Assembly (NCBI GenBank): GCA_000711775.1
Contig: ARYC01001234.1
Span: 1 to 64,000 of the forward strand
Direction: 5' to 3'
Length of the DNA: 64,000 nt
DNA from: Oxytricha trifallax
Lineage: Eukaryota > Ciliophora > Spirotrichea > Sporadotrichida > Oxytrichidae
The stretch's first letter is position 1. Each line of letters begins with the position of its first letter. The notes beneath the pieces are model-generated. The model ran no database searches, was not told where the DNA came from, and saw only the letters and a program-made list of their open reading frames with translations. The translations under genes were made by a program, and so were the position numbers. This document shows, in pieces, positions 1-11,709 of this stretch.

Positions 1-130
1 CTTCTCTTGCTGCCAGCTCCTGCATCTATGTTCATCGACTCTGGAGGCTAAATATTTGAATAAAGTCTCTTGCTAAATTCTTACTTTGTCTGCGACTTTC
101 GCTCTCTGTGAAGCTTGCTCTCTTTCTTCA

Positions 131-711
131 TCAAGAAGATGCTAGTTCCAGATTTTTCTAAAGAGTTAAGCTACAAATCTTACTAGAAACATAAGGGTGC
201 TTCTGCAGCTCTGATAGCCAGCTCTCACTTATCTTGATCCCTTGTTTGTCCTTATCTTCTGAAGAGATGCTGTACCTTTTCTTATGAGATTCTTGAATAA
301 TTTCTTCAAGTAATCACCTTTGATTATTGCAAGTATGCCAAAGAAATAGTTTCTTTCAGGTAGTTTATTTGACAACTGCTTCTTAGTAGGCAGGTACTGC
401 GAACCTCTGGGTCATTCATAGCATCATCATATAAGTTAGTCACAGAGATTTCTGGATAGTTTGGAATCTCAGCAAACTTCACATTTTAAGTTTTCAAAGC
501 TTTCTTCTCTTCGCAGAGTATCGCTCTTAGAAATGAAATTTTAGTTCCTTCCATCGTTGGCAGGAACAAACCAACTACATAATCAAGATTAGTTAGTATT
601 AGTTCATTACCTTGCTGCACCAGGTAGCGATGCAAATCCTCCTTGCCTTCTAAATCTTTGAATCAATTCTTGTGCTTGCACTCTTTTCATTGCATCATTC
701 ATTGACTCCAT
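131..711 (-). pseudogene. TBE 22-kDa gene, frameshifted copy (TBE-1)
   Basis: Homologue of the open 22-kDa gene of TBE-3. Start is the ATG at 711-709, stop TGA at 133-131. The span of 581 nt is not a multiple of three. Compared with TBE-3 there is an extra C near 645, a missing base near 400 and a missing base near 303, so the frame is broken. A GT-AG block of 36 nt lies at 575-610, as in the other copies. The function of the 22-kDa protein is unknown. Confidence 0.85.
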
Positions 712-917
712 CTTGTTTACAGATCTAATAAATGATATACAAATTTAAGTTTATTGATTTCAATTATATACCTCTGTAAAACTTACTATTAAATATGGGC
801 ATCCTATAGGAGGCAACCTCTTAGCAGGATATGGAGAAGGTTTTGAAAACTGGTTTCAAACTTGAGAGATTGATATCAATTTCTACTGTTATAGTTCCAT
901 ATTTTTAAATTTAAATT

Positions 918-1080
918 GGTACGTACTTAATTAGGAGCAGCTCCTAAAATGCTAGTACTTAATTAGGAGCTTTAATTAATGCTAGTACTTAATTAGGAGT
1001 ACCCTAATTTTAATCATATAATGACAAAATACCTCCAAAAGCAGTACGTACTTAATTAGGAGCAGCTCCTAAATTGGTAC
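918..1080. promoter_or_regulatory. Repeat cluster between the divergent TBE-1 genes
   Basis: The gap between the 22-kDa gene and the zinc-finger/kinase gene holds four copies of a TACTTAATTAGGAGC-like motif, two of them continuing into a GGAGC-A-GCTCC dyad. Equivalent clusters occupy the same place in every TBE of this window, though the motif differs between groups. A shared bidirectional promoter or binding-site array is inferred. Confidence 0.5.
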
Positions 1081-1274
1081 GTGCTATAATCAACTTATTA
1101 TTGAAAGTTAAAATGGTTACTTTATCACCCAGATTTAGAGCTGGATCGTCTCTTAGCACTCATATTTCTTCTATAATACTCTAAAACTTCTCTTGAAACT
1201 TGTAGGCTTGCAAAGCTCTCATATAAGCTCTCAGTTATAGAGGCAGTTCTATAATTTTAAATTCAAATTTAAAT

Positions 1275-2722
1275 ATGAGCGCTAACATTTTAAGAAAAAC
1301 AACAGCACTTCCATAAAACTAAATGAGAATTACCTTTGGCAGCAATAAAAAATTTGATAACTGTGAGATGAACTCTCATAAGGAACTACTTGAGCTATCA
1401 CTTGAGGTCTCTGTTATTAAAATAGAAATTAATAATAGAAAATAAATGGCAAACAAGTGTGTGGGAGACAGAGAGGAGGAGAAAGGTATTAATGAAATGC
1501 CTATACAAACAGAAGAAGTAGAAGTATACTTTTGTGAGTAGTGTGAGAGAGACTTCGCTCATAAATCTAGTTGGTATAGGCATATGAAAGAGCATATAGA
1601 AGCCAAGCCAACTATATACTTAAAGCACGATAAAATCAACGGAAAGTATGAGTGCTTCGAGTGCCATAAGCAGTATGCTCATACAAGAGATTTAAGGAAG
1701 CATCTTTTAAAAGCTCACAAGAAAGATTTAGAGATTGAAAAGCATGAAGATGAATTGAAGCTACTGAACAAAAGAAAAGCAAGAGAATCTTCGAAACTTG
1801 TAGAGCTTGAAAAAGCTAGTGAATCAGAATATGTGAAAAAAATCACGCAACATACTAGCATCCGAATCACAAAGATCATGATTAAAATTCAATATAAAAA
1901 GATTCCTGTTCTTGCCTAAATTGACCTAGACACTTCACTTTAAAGCTACCTTATATTATAAGACTCCTTTGATAAGAAAGTTATGAATGATCATCAGTTT
2001 GCATACAAGGTGTATCCCTTCAACTATCTCTTAGGTGATGACAAATACTAGATGGAGTTTACAAATGAGTATCAAGTACTCACTCAAGCAAAGTTCAAAG
2101 AGTGTAGCTACTTAATAAAGTTAGATGCTGTTCTCCTTGCCTAGGATCATGTTGCTTTCAGACTCCCACTCTATGAAATGACCCTAAGAGATTTCATTAC
2201 AGATCAAAGAAATCATAAGTAGCTTGGATAAATAGCAACTCAGACCATACAAGGTATAAAAGAGCTTCACAAGTTAAGGTTTGTTCACAGAGATTTGAGC
2301 CAGAAAATATAATGATAAACTTTTCACCAGTAAGAGTAGCAATAATCGATTTTAATAGAGCCTAAAGAGTGGAAGTATCAAGGCTTGGAACGGTAATGGG
2401 AACGCAAGGGTACTATCCAGAAAGAGAAGACTGGAGAGATGGTGACTTTTAGTGGGCTGTGTGGGCTTTAGCAGCAATAATAATAGAGTGCGATATGCCT
2501 CGCAACGATTACTTCTCTACAAGGTGTGAGAAGGATGCTAAACAAAGAATAAAGCAATTTATTGACAGAACAAGAGTATCTCAATCATTGAAACAAATGG
2601 CAGAGTCAATAATAATAAAACCAAACTCAAGATCAGACATATCAATAGAGCAGATAGAGTTGTGGTTAAGTAAGATAAACTTCAGGCCTCTACCACATGA
2701 TCCTAAAGTGCATTTTGAGTGA
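1275..2722 (+). pseudogene. TBE 57-kDa C2H2 zinc-finger/protein kinase-like gene, frameshifted (TBE-1)
   Basis: Starts at ATG 1275 and ends at TGA 2720-2722. The N-terminal half is open and encodes two C2H2 fingers (CEQCERDFAHKSSWYRHMKEH, then CFECHKQYAHTRDLRKHLLKAH). Indels near 1835-1870 shift the frame relative to TBE-3. Downstream, the kinase catalytic motif around 2290-2320 is damaged (a base is missing between HRDL and PEN), while the DFN motif and the C-lobe remain readable. Unlike TBE-3, the N-terminal coding stretch near 1450 keeps the correct number of A residues. Confidence 0.85.
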
Positions 2723-2763
2723 TTATTTTAAATACATTTACTATAAATTTCATATTAAAACCT

Positions 2764-2841
2764 ATTAATATCCCCAACCCCTAACAAATTCCCTACAAAT
2801 CAAAGCACTTATAAACATCATTAAGGGGTTTTGGGGTTTTG
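2764..2841 (+). repeat. Right terminal inverted repeat of TBE-1 (about 78 bp)
   Basis: Same sequence type as the TBE-3 right end: blocks of CCCCAACCCC, then AATCAAAGCACTTATAAAC, then a G4T4G4T4G end. Confidence 0.9.
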
Positions 2842-3686
2842 AATACATCTTCCTTATTAGGGATGGGAAGAACAGCTTCTTGAAACTGGGATGGTTCTTG
2901 TATATATTCGTATCTAAATATATTTCACTTTCAACCCATTTTTGCAATACCCCTAAAGAGGTTTTATTTTTCATTAGTTAAATTTTTAAAGATAAGATTT
3001 ATTAATTTATAATAGTCACGATTGCTGAAAAAATTACTCTTGGGGTTTTAGAAGTGAGAAATTTATTAAAAAAAAGGAAATAAATTTATTAAAATTTATT
3101 ATCAGTCTTGATTAAAAAAAGTCGTCTTAATTCTTATTTTGAATTCACAATAACCATAAAGAACAAGTATTACTAAAATAAGTGATTAAAAATTTGGGAA
3201 TATATTTCATAACAAAATTTTAATGTTTCAGTCATCAAATATTGCATTTTGACATTTTAAATTAAAAAAAAAATAAATAAAATAATATTTGGGCATTTTA
3301 GCATATATACAAAAATAAATTAAATCCATTTCCAGTGATATATTAATGATCATAAGATTTAGATGTGAATCTAAATTTAAATTTTAAATTAATTAATTAA
3401 TAACATTTCTTATAAAAAACAAATAATTTAGATTGATTTTAGATAAAAAGGATAAAACTTTTTGTCTTGAAAGATGTAGAATTTTATGATTAGTGGGAAT
3501 TAAAGAAGATTAAATTTACATTTCTTAAAAACACCCTCAAAACACCCACTTTATGAAATTGGTCATGGACATTTCTAAAGAAATTTACACTTTTCTAAAT
3601 TTTATCCAGTTCAGCCAAGGAGAAATCTTAAAATTTGAAATAATTGTCTAATACTTAATTTTTAGTTCTCTTTAAGACGTGACTTT
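2842..3686. other. AT-rich spacer between TBE-1 and TBE-2
   Basis: Very AT-rich stretch with homopolymer runs. No open frame of useful length or coding bias was seen on either strand. It is probably germline-limited DNA. Confidence 0.5.
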
Positions 3687-3815
3687 CAAACCCTTTCAAT
3701 AGTTTGATTGAGTTTTTTATTGATATAAGTAGACTATTAGTGCGTACTTTATTAGGGTTTTACTAGGGTTTAAGTAGGGGTTTATTGTTTAAATATTAGT
3801 AATTTAAGTGAGTAT

Positions 3816-4815
3816 ATGCGAGGTTTGGGGTCAGTTTATGACAGTGTATATAGATTTACTATTTAAATTGTGTTATGTGAGTGATGAATATATTGAATAG
3901 CTCAAGCCTATTCTAAATTACACATCTTTAGCAAGAATGCTCCATAAATCTCCTGCTACTTATAGGTCTCACTGTCTATTAGCATTGAATTTAAAGAGAT
4001 TGCAACTTAATTCTAAGCCTAAGAGATCCTTAAAATTTTAGCAGCATCATATCGATTATCTTATTAATGATAAGACCTTTCAATACTGGACTCACTTCGA
4101 ACTGGCCTAGAGGGCTGTGATGTTTCATCACCAATTTCCTGGGCTTCATATCACTGCTTAGTCTATATCCAACACATATAAAAAGAATGGAATATATTAC
4201 AAGACAGTCAATCGCTTAAAGAGAGTGATTTACTTTAATGTTCCATTTTATTAGACTAATCTAAATTATATATTCGATTAAATGCAGAGGTCTTAAGAGT
4301 ATAATATAAAGTTCATACACACTGATAAGGCAGTATTCACCTTTAATACCTTCATCTCAAGATCTTGGCATAAAAGATATAGCAACATAAAGGTATATAA
4401 TTAAAAGGTTAAGGTTTATACCCATGCTATTCTTGGTGGAATAAGTCAAGATTGTCGTATCGAGACTTATGATATTCACCCTCGTTCTATAAAGACTGAA
4501 TAATATATTAAGATCTTGGAATAACTTAGAGACAAGTACCCTGACTAAGAGATTAATCTATTCGTTGATTACTTGTCAGTTCATAAAACTAAAGATTCAA
4601 GGAAGGAATATAAAAGATTAAATATAACACCTGTATTTAATGTTCCTTACATCCCTTAGTTCAATGGAATTAGATTATATTGGGGGTTATTGAAAGGTCA
4701 TTATAAGAAACTTCTATTCTATCACCAGATGCTTGACTTGAAGAAAGATACAGTAGATTTTATTAAGAGTGTTGCCAAGAGTGTCAGCATTGATAGAGCT
4801 AAGGTATGCGCATGA
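3816..4815 (+). pseudogene. TBE 42-kDa DDE transposase, broken copy (TBE-2)
   Basis: IS630/Tc1-type transposase homologue. The ATG at 3816 starts MRGLGSVYDS, but two bases are missing near 3847 relative to TBE-4 and the frame shifts. Further on the frame recovers. The first catalytic region reads DKAVF where the sister copies read DEAVF, the second reads VDYLSVHKT, and the PQFNGIRLYW block carries an Arg in place of the catalytic Glu. TGA at 4813 ends the frame early. It converges on the 22-kDa gene. Confidence 0.85.
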
Positions 4816-5073
4816 GAAGGGAGATTTTGTGTATATAAATAAGTTTTAGATTTAAAGGAATTAATAAGTTCACATATTAAATTAACCCATAAAGGGATAT
4901 GGCTTCTCTTTCTTCTTCTTAAAACTTGCTTGGGCTTATGTTTCTTCTCTTTGTACCAGCTCCTGCATCTATGTTCATCTCTTCTGACTTTTATAAATCT
5001 TTGAAGAGCCTCTTACTAAATTCATATTTTACAAGAGACTTTCTCTCTTTGTTTAATTTGCTGCGCTCTTTCA

Positions 5074-5662
5074 TCAAGTATATAGCAGTACCAGGTTTTT
5101 CTAAAAAGTTAGAAGACTAAGCTTAATTGAGATGAAAGGATGCTTTTGAAGTTTATACAGCCAGGTGTCATATATTTTGATACCTTGCTTCTCTTTTTCT
5201 TCAAGAGAGATGCTGAAGCGTTTCTTATGAGCTTCTTAAATAACTTCATTTAAGTACTCAGGTTTCAGAGTTTTTTACCACAAGAACACCAAAGAAGAAG
5301 TTTCTCTCTGGCAACTTATTAGAGAGCTGTAGCTTTGATTGAAGGTAGAGAGCTACGTCTGGATCACTCATAACATCGTCATATAGGGTTGTCACTGATA
5401 TTTCAGGGTAGTTAGGTATCTCTATCATCCTAATTTCATTAGACTTAAAAGCTTTTTTCTCTTCACTCAGTTAGGCTTTTAAGAATGAGATTTTAGTTCC
5501 CTCCTAAGTCGGCATGAACAATCCAACTATGGTTAATCTATTAGTATTAGTTATAAGTTTACCTTGCTATGCCAAATATCTAAAAAGGTCCTCTTTACTT
5601 CGAAATTTTCCTATTAAATCTTGAGATTAAATTCTCTTCATTGCATCATTCATAGACTCCAT
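5074..5662 (-). pseudogene. TBE 22-kDa gene, frameshifted copy (TBE-2)
   Basis: Start ATG 5662-5660, stop TGA 5076-5074; 589 nt is not divisible by three. The conserved middle (IPNYPEISVTTLYDD, then LSNKLPERNFFFGVL) is intact. The 36-nt GT-AG block sits at 5527-5562. Function unknown. Confidence 0.83.
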
Positions 5663-5871
5663 CTTGCTTCCTCTTTCTTGAAATGCTAATTAAATTAAGA
5701 ATTATGGATATCCATTCTAAGTTTATTACAATCTTACTACTAAATAGGGAGGACCGACCTACTGGAGGTCAACCTTAAAAAGATAAGCGAAGAAGCATTG
5801 AAAAACTTGCTCCAAGTTTCACAAATTTATTTCCATTTTTATCAATCTATCTCCATTAAATTGCACCTAAT

Positions 5872-5965
5872 AATAATAAATTATTTTAGGAGGTCCTCCA
5901 AATTAAGTACAAACTTTATTAGGAGTTAAATTTTAAGGTTAAAACTTCTTTAGGAGCTTTTTAAT
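5872..5965. promoter_or_regulatory. Repeat/dyad cluster between divergent TBE-2 genes
   Basis: Contains an AGGAGGTCCTCC-type dyad and repeated TTAGGAG motifs between the 22-kDa and zinc-finger/kinase genes, in the same position as the clusters of the other TBEs. Confidence 0.4.
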
Positions 5966-7297
5966 TTACTAAAATGTTAAATATTCTTAGAAAATTTGTC
6001 AACTTACAGCCTTTAATTGGTGATTTTATTTTCAAACCTCTAGCTTAAGAATTAACCAGAGTGTCTTATACTCTAGTATTATAGAGTACCTCCCTGTATT
6101 TTATCATTATTATAATAAAATATATCAGCAAACTAAAATGAGCGCTAACTTGTTAAGAAGAGCGGCATTACTTGGATCAAGTCAATAAAAGTTATCATTC
6201 CAGCAACCAAGAAAAGTAGAGACCAGAGACGCTTGTACTCAGTGGGAGCCTACTTATGACAACTTCGACCAGTCTAGCTTTGAGATTTAAATATTAGTTA
6301 AGCAGGAGGTCATCATAGAAGCTGTGCAAATTGAGGAGGAGGTTAATCAACCCGCCATAGAGCATTAATCATTACAAGCTAAAGTAGACTATTTATGGAA
6401 AGAATGAAATAAAGTTTTCACTTACAAGTAAACTTATAAGATACACTTGAGAGATATACACAACGATATGTCAAGGTTATATCTAAAGTATTAAAAGAAA
6501 GATGGGAAGTATGTCTGTTAGTTCTGTAAGAAACCATATTCTCATACAAGAGACCTCAAAGTACACTTAAAGAAAAAGCACAATCAAAGTTTTGTCTTTA
6601 TTCATGAACCTACAGGGAATATATTCCTCTAAAAAAGAAGATCAAGAAATCCAGTGGAGTCTCTTAGAGTTTAAGGATAGAATTAAGTTAAAATAGAGAA
6701 AACAGTAAAGAACTTTCCAGTCTCTGAGATCAATAAAATCATGGTTAAAATAGAGGAAATGAAGTTTCCCATATTAAAAATAATTGACTTAGATTCTTGC
6801 CTAGAAAGCTACCTCACTCTTGAAGAAAAAATAGAGAAGAGAGTCATTACAGATGACTAATATGCTTACAAGATATATCCTTTCAATTACTTCCTTGCTG
6901 ATGACAAGTTTGAAATGGAATTTGCTAATGAGTATTATGCTCTTTAAAAGGCAAAGTTAAATGAGTGCAGGTATATCATCTGGCTTGATGCTATTTTATT
7001 TGGTAAAGATCATGTAGCCTTCTGGCTTCATTTACTTGAAATGACTTACAGAGAGTTCTTATCTGAAAATAGATGTCAGAGATAAATAAGCTAGATAGTA
7101 TAGCAAATAGTTGAAGGGATTGAAGAGCTTCACAAGCTAGGTTATGTTCATAGAGACTTAAAGCCAGAGAACATCATGATGAACTTTTAGTCTCTTAGAG
7201 TTTATATTATTGACTTCAACAGAGCTCAAAGAGTGCAAGCCTGTGCATAAGGAGATGTATACGGCACTCCTGGATATTTCCCAGAGAGAGAGGATTT

Positions 7298-7375
7298 CAA
7301 AACCCCAAAACCCCTTAATGAGGTTTATAAGTGCTTTGATTTGTAGGGAATTTTTTAGGGGTTGGGGTTATTAAT
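7298..7375 (+). repeat. Left terminal inverted repeat of TBE-3 (78 bp)
   Basis: The reverse complement of 11293-11370 matches over 78 bp with very few mismatches. The outer 17 bp are the telomere-like C4A4 repeat. Confidence 0.95.
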
Positions 7376-7378
7376 TAA

Positions 7379-8586
7379 ATGCGAGACAAAAATAGCAAGC
7401 TTTTGGGGTCTGTTTATGATGAAGAGTATATAGATTTAGTGTTTAAACTGCGATATGGATGTGATATATACAGTGAATAAGTCAAACCTGTACTTAATTA
7501 CAAGTCAATTGCACTGCTCTTAAAGAGAAGTCCTTCAACTGTTCGCTCCCACTGCCTTATAGCTGTATAACTAAAGCAATAATAGCTGAATTCAATGCCT
7601 TAGAGGAAGTCAAAAATTCAATAGAAGCATATTGACTATCTTATTAATGAAAAAACTTTGAAGTATTGGGCTCACTTCTCTCTTGACCAACGAGCTATTA
7701 TGTTTCACCCCCAGTTCCCTGAGTTGAAGATCTCTGCATAGTCTGTTGCTAACATTTATAAACGAAATGGTATCTCTTACAAAGGTGTTAATCGTATCAA
7801 GAGAGTGATTGATTTCACTCTGCCATTTTACAACAACAACTTAAATTATATTTATAATTAAATGCAGAGAGTCTAATAGAATAATATTAAGTTTATACAT
7901 GCTGACGAGGCTGTGTTTACCTTCAACACTTTCATCTAGAAGTCTTGGTATAAGAAGCCTAGTAATATAGAAGTATATGACTAGAAAGTCAAGGTATAAA
8001 CGATGGCAATTCTTTGACGAGGAATTAGTGAAGATACTGGTTTAGAAACTTATGTTATTCATCCTCGCTCTATTAAGACAGAGCAGTATATAAAGTTCTT
8101 AGAACAGCTGAGAGAGAAGGACCCTGAATAAGAGATAATACTGTTTGTTGATAATCTTTCTGTTCATAAGACTAAAGAAACAAGAAGAGTTATGAACAAC
8201 TTAGAATAACACCAGTGTTCAACGTACCTTACAGTCCATAGTTTAATAGAATTGAGCTATACTGGGGTATATTAAAAGGCCATTACAAGAAGCTGCTGCT
8301 CTACCAATTGATGCATGACCTACCTATTGATACAGTTGACTTTATTAAAAGCTCAGCGAAGAGAGTAGATAATTTATTGGCTTAAAAGTGTGCGAAAGAA
8401 GAGAGAGTGAATGCATATAAATAGTTTTAGAGTTAAGTTAATGAATATATAAGTCACATTTAGAATTCTTTAGAGGGAGCTGGCTTCTCTTACTTTTCTT
8501 CTATTTCTTGCTCCCCTCCTCCTAAGTTTCTTCTCTTGCTGCCAGCTCCTGCATCTATTCATCGACTCTGGAGGCTAAATATTTGA
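7379..8586 (+). pseudogene. TBE 42-kDa DDE transposase with one TGA and one frameshift (TBE-3)
   Basis: ATG 7379 starts MRDKNSKLLGSVYDEEYIDL. The frame is open with DEAVF (first catalytic Asp) until an in-frame TGA at 8015-8017, where the sister copies have a Gly codon in AILGGIS. It continues to VDNLSVHKT (second Asp), then loses one A near 8188. In the shifted frame it reads on through VPYSPQFNRIELYW (catalytic Glu) and LLLYQLMHDL to a TGA at 8584. Two lesions separate it from an intact IS630/Tc1-type transposase, so it is either recently dead or contains sequence errors. Confidence 0.88.
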
Positions 8587-8657
8587 ATAAAGTCTCTTGC
8601 TAACTTCATACTTTGTCTGCAACTTTCGCTCTCTGTGAAGCTTGCTCTATTCCTTCA

Positions 8658-9239
8658 TCAAGAAGATGCCAGTTCCAGATTTTTCTAAAGAGTTAAGCCA
8701 CAAATCTTACTAGAAATATAAGGGTGCTTCTGCAGCTCTGATAGCCAGCTATCATTTATCTTGATCCCTTGTTTGTCCTTATCTTCTGAAGAGATGCTGT
8801 ACCTTTTCTTATGAGATTCTTGAATAATTTCTTTCAAGTAATCACCTTTAATTGTTGCAAGAATGCCAAAGAAATAGTTTCTTTCAGGTAGTTTATTTGA
8901 CAACTGCTTCTTAGTAGGCAGGTACAGCGAAACCTCTGGGTCATTCATAGCATCATCATATAAGTTAGTCACAGAGATTTCTGGATAGTTTGGAATCTCT
9001 GCAAACTTCACATCTTAAGTTTTCAAAGCTTTCTTCTCTTAACAGAGTATTGCTCTTAGAAATGAAATTCTAGTACCTTCCATCGTTGGTAGAAACAAAC
9101 CAACTACATAATCAAGATTAGTTAGTATGAGTTCATTACCTTGCTGCACCAGGTAGCGATGCAAATCCTCCTTGCTTCTAAATCTTTGAATCAATTCTTG
9201 TGCTTGCACTCTATTCATTGCATCATTCATTGACTCCAT
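8658..9239 (-). CDS. TBE 22-kDa protein, open reading frame (TBE-3)
   Basis: Unrecognised TBE protein. The 582-nt frame runs from ATG 9239 (MESMNDAMNRVQAQELIQRF) to TGA 8660-8658 and gives 193 residues read straight through, about 22 kDa. The conserved core holds IPNYPEISVTNLYDD and LSNKLPERNYFFGIL; the C-terminal part is basic (ESHKKRYS). A GT-AG block of 36 nt at 9104-9139 keeps the frame. Splicing it would remove 12 residues and join YLVQQ to VGLFLPTMEG. It converges on the transposase gene and diverges from the zinc-finger/kinase gene. I see no signal peptide or membrane segment. Confidence 0.85.
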
Positions 9240-9445
9240 CTTGTTTACAGATCTAAGAAATGATATTCAAATTTAAGTTTATTGATTTAAATTATATACC
9301 TCTGAAAAACTTACTATTAAATATGGGCATCCTATAGAAGGTCAACCTCTAAGAAGGATATGCAGAAGGTTTTGAGAACTGGTTTCAAACTTGAGAGATT
9401 GATATCAATTTCTACTGTTATAGTTCCATATTTTTAAATTTAAAT

Positions 9446-9607
9446 TGGTACGTACTTAATTAGGAGCAGCTCCTAAAATGCTAGTACTTAATTAGGAGCT
9501 TTAATTAATGCTAGTACTTAAATAGGAGCACCCTAATTTTAATAATATAATGACAAAATACCTCCTAAAGCAGTACGTACTTAATTAGGAGCACCTCCTA
9601 AATTGGT
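9446..9607. promoter_or_regulatory. Repeat/dyad cluster between divergent TBE-3 genes
   Basis: Four copies of a GTACTTAATTAGGAGC-like motif, with a GGAGC-A-GCTCC dyad at about 9463-9475 and a related half-dyad at about 9586-9600. Likely shared control region for the flanking divergent genes. Confidence 0.5.
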
Positions 9608-9803
9608 ACATGCTATAATAAACTTATTATTGAAAGTTAAAATGGTTACTTTATCACCCAGATTTAGAGCTGGATCGTCTCTTAGCACTCATATTTCTTC
9701 TATAATACTCTAAAACTTCTCTTGAAACTTGTAGGCTTGCAAAGCTCTCATATAAGCTCTCAGTTATAGAGGCAGTTCTATAATTTTAAATTCAAATTTA
9801 AAT

Positions 9804-11251
9804 ATGAGCGCTAACATTTTAAGAAAAACAACAGCACTTCCATAAAACTAAATGAGAATTACCTTTGGCAGCAATAAAAAATGTGATAACTGTGAGATGA
9901 ACTCTCATAAGGAACTACCTGAGCTATCACTTGAGGTCTCTGTTATTAAAATAGAAATTAATAATAGAAAATAAATGGCAACAAGTGTGTGGGAGACAGA
10001 GAGGAGGAGAAAGGTATTAATGAAATGCCTATACAAACTGAAGAAGTAGAAGTATACTTTTGCGAGTAGTGTGAGAGAGACTTCGCTCATAAATCTAGTT
10101 GGTATAGGCATATGAAAGAGCATAGAGAAGCCAAGCCAACTATATACTTAAAGCACGATAAAATCGACGGAAAGTATGAGTGCTTCGAGTGCCATAAGCA
10201 GTATGCTCATACAAGAGATTTAAGGAAGCATCTTTTAAAAGCTCACAAGAAAGATTTAGAGATTGAAAAGCATGAAGATGAATTGAAGCTACTGAACAAA
10301 AGAAAAACAAGAGAATCTTCGAAACTTGTAGAGCTTGAACAAGCTAGTGAATCAGAATATGTGAGGAAATCACGCAACCTACTAGCATCCGAAATCACAA
10401 AGATCATGATTAAAATTCAATACAAAAAGATTCCTGTTCTTGCCTAAATTGACCTAGACACTTCACTTTAAAGCTACCTTATATTAGAAGAATCTTTTGA
10501 TAAGAAAGTTATCAATGATCATCAGTATGCATACAAGGTGTATCCCTTCAACTATCTCTTAAGTGATGATAAATACTAGATGGAGTTTACAAATGAGTAT
10601 CAAGTACTCACTCAAGCAAAGTTCAAAGAGTGTAGATACTTAATAAAGTTAGATGCTGTTCTCCTTGCCAAGGATCATGTTGCTTTCAGACTCCCACTCT
10701 ATGAAATGACCCTAAGAGATTTCATTACAGATCAAAGAAATCATAAGTAGCTTGGATAAATAGCAACTCAGACCATACAAGGTATAAAAGAGCTTCACAA
10801 GTTAGGGTTTGTTCACAGAGATTTGAAGCCAGAAAATATAATGATAAACTTCTCACCAATAAGAGTAGCAATAATCGATTTCAATAGAGCCTATAGAGTG
10901 GAAGTATCAAGGCTTGGAACTGTAATGGGAACTCAAGGGTACTATCCAGAAAGAGAAGACTGGAGAGATGGTGACTTTTAATGGGATGTGTGGGCTTTAG
11001 CAGCAATAATAATAGAGTGCGATATGCCTCGCAACGATTACTAATCTACAAGGTGTGAGAAGGATGCTAAACAAAGAATAAAGCAATTTATTGACAGAAC
11101 AAGAGTATCTCAATCAATGAAACAAATGGCAGAGTCAATAATAATAAAACCAAACTCAAGATCAGACATATCAATAGAGCAGATAGAGTTGTGGTTAAGT
11201 AAGATAAACTTCAGGCCTCTACCACATGATCCTAAAGTGCATTTTGAGTGA
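9804..11251 (+). pseudogene. TBE 57-kDa zinc-finger/kinase gene, one N-terminal frameshift (TBE-3)
   Basis: ATG 9804 begins MSANILRKTTALPQNQ. One A is missing near 9979 relative to TBE-1 (GGCAAC against GGCAAAC), shifting the frame. From ATG 10025 (MPIQTEEVEVYFCEQCE) the frame is open for 408 codons to TGA 11249-11251, so an N-terminally shortened product is possible. It has two C2H2 fingers, then a kinase-like domain with FVHRDLKPEN, AIIDFNRA (Asn for the DFG Gly), GTQGYYPEREDW and DVWALAAII. No clear glycine loop is visible, so catalytic activity is uncertain. Confidence 0.87.
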
Positions 11252-11292
11252 TTATTTTAAATACATTTACTATAAATTTCATATTAAAACCT

Positions 11293-11370
11293 ATTAATAT
11301 CCCCAACCCCTAACAAATTCCCTACAAATCAAAGCACTTATAAACCTCATTAAGGGGTTTTGGGGTTTTG
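11293..11370 (+). repeat. Right terminal inverted repeat of TBE-3 (78 bp)
   Basis: Partner of 7298-7375; ends G4T4G4T4G. Confidence 0.95.
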
Positions 11371-11709
11371 ATTGGAGAGATGGAGACACTTAATGGGATA
11401 TCTGGGCTCTAGCAGTAATAATAATAGAGAGCGACATGCCAAGAAACGATTACTTTAGCTGCAGGGGTGAGAGAGATTCTAAGCAGAGAATCAAACAATA
11501 TCTCGATAAAAATAAAATAAATGGAGGTCTCAGAGAACTTGCATACTCAACTTTTTTCAAGCCAATCTAAGAGAATTAACAAACAATAGAAACAATTAAA
11601 AATCAACTTAGAAAGATTAAATTCAGAGAACTGCGAAATGACTCTAAGCTTTTGTTTGTGTGAATTATTTTAAAAACTCTCTTGTTATACTCAATTTAAT
11701 TACTAATAT

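Larger units (their letters stand above)
1..2841 (+). mobile_element. TBE-1, telomere-bearing element, right part (short-TIR group)
   Basis: Right two thirds of an Oxytricha-type telomere-bearing element; the transposase side lies beyond the window edge. It aligns base for base with positions 8528-11370 of TBE-3, with a few per cent differences. It carries the 22-kDa gene (minus), a divergent promoter region and the zinc-finger/kinase gene (plus). It ends in G4T4G4T4G at 2841, followed by AAT, which fits the ANT target duplication known for TBEs. Both genes have indels, so this copy is probably dead. Confidence 0.93.
7297..11370 (+). mobile_element. TBE-3, complete telomere-bearing element (short-TIR group), nested in TBE-2
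   Basis: 4.07-kb element with both ends present: CAAAACCCCAAAACCCC at 7298 and G4T4G4T4G ending at 11370. Left flank GAGGATT and right flank ATTGGAGAG fuse to GAGGATTGGAGAG, exactly the sequence in the uninterrupted TBE-5 kinase (about 59089-59101). This shows a short target duplication. An additional T at 7297 makes the exact boundary ambiguous by one base. Gene order is transposase (+), 22-kDa (-), zinc-finger/kinase (+). Confidence 0.96.
6138..11663 (+). pseudogene. TBE 57-kDa zinc-finger/kinase gene split by TBE-3 (TBE-2)
   Basis: The ATG at 6138 begins MSANLLRRAALLG. A TGA near 6404 replaces the first cysteine-containing finger codon (sister TBE-5 has TGC there). After it the frame is open through a second C2H2 finger and the kinase domain: HRDLKPEN and IIDFNRA, then GTPGYFPERED at about 7265-7296. 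TBE-3 is inserted exactly here. The frame resumes at 11371 with WRDGDTQWDIWAL and ends at TGA 11661-11663. The Gly of the usual DFG motif is Asn in all TBE kinases here. Confidence 0.9.

Noticed and set aside
918-1080. Possible CRISPR-like array
   Set aside because: Motifs are short, unevenly spaced and overlap dyads; the organism is a eukaryote and the same array recurs in every TBE promoter region.
3820-3835. GGTTTGGGGTC in transposase starts as telomeric repeat
   Set aside because: It encodes the conserved RGLGSVYD start of the TBE transposase.
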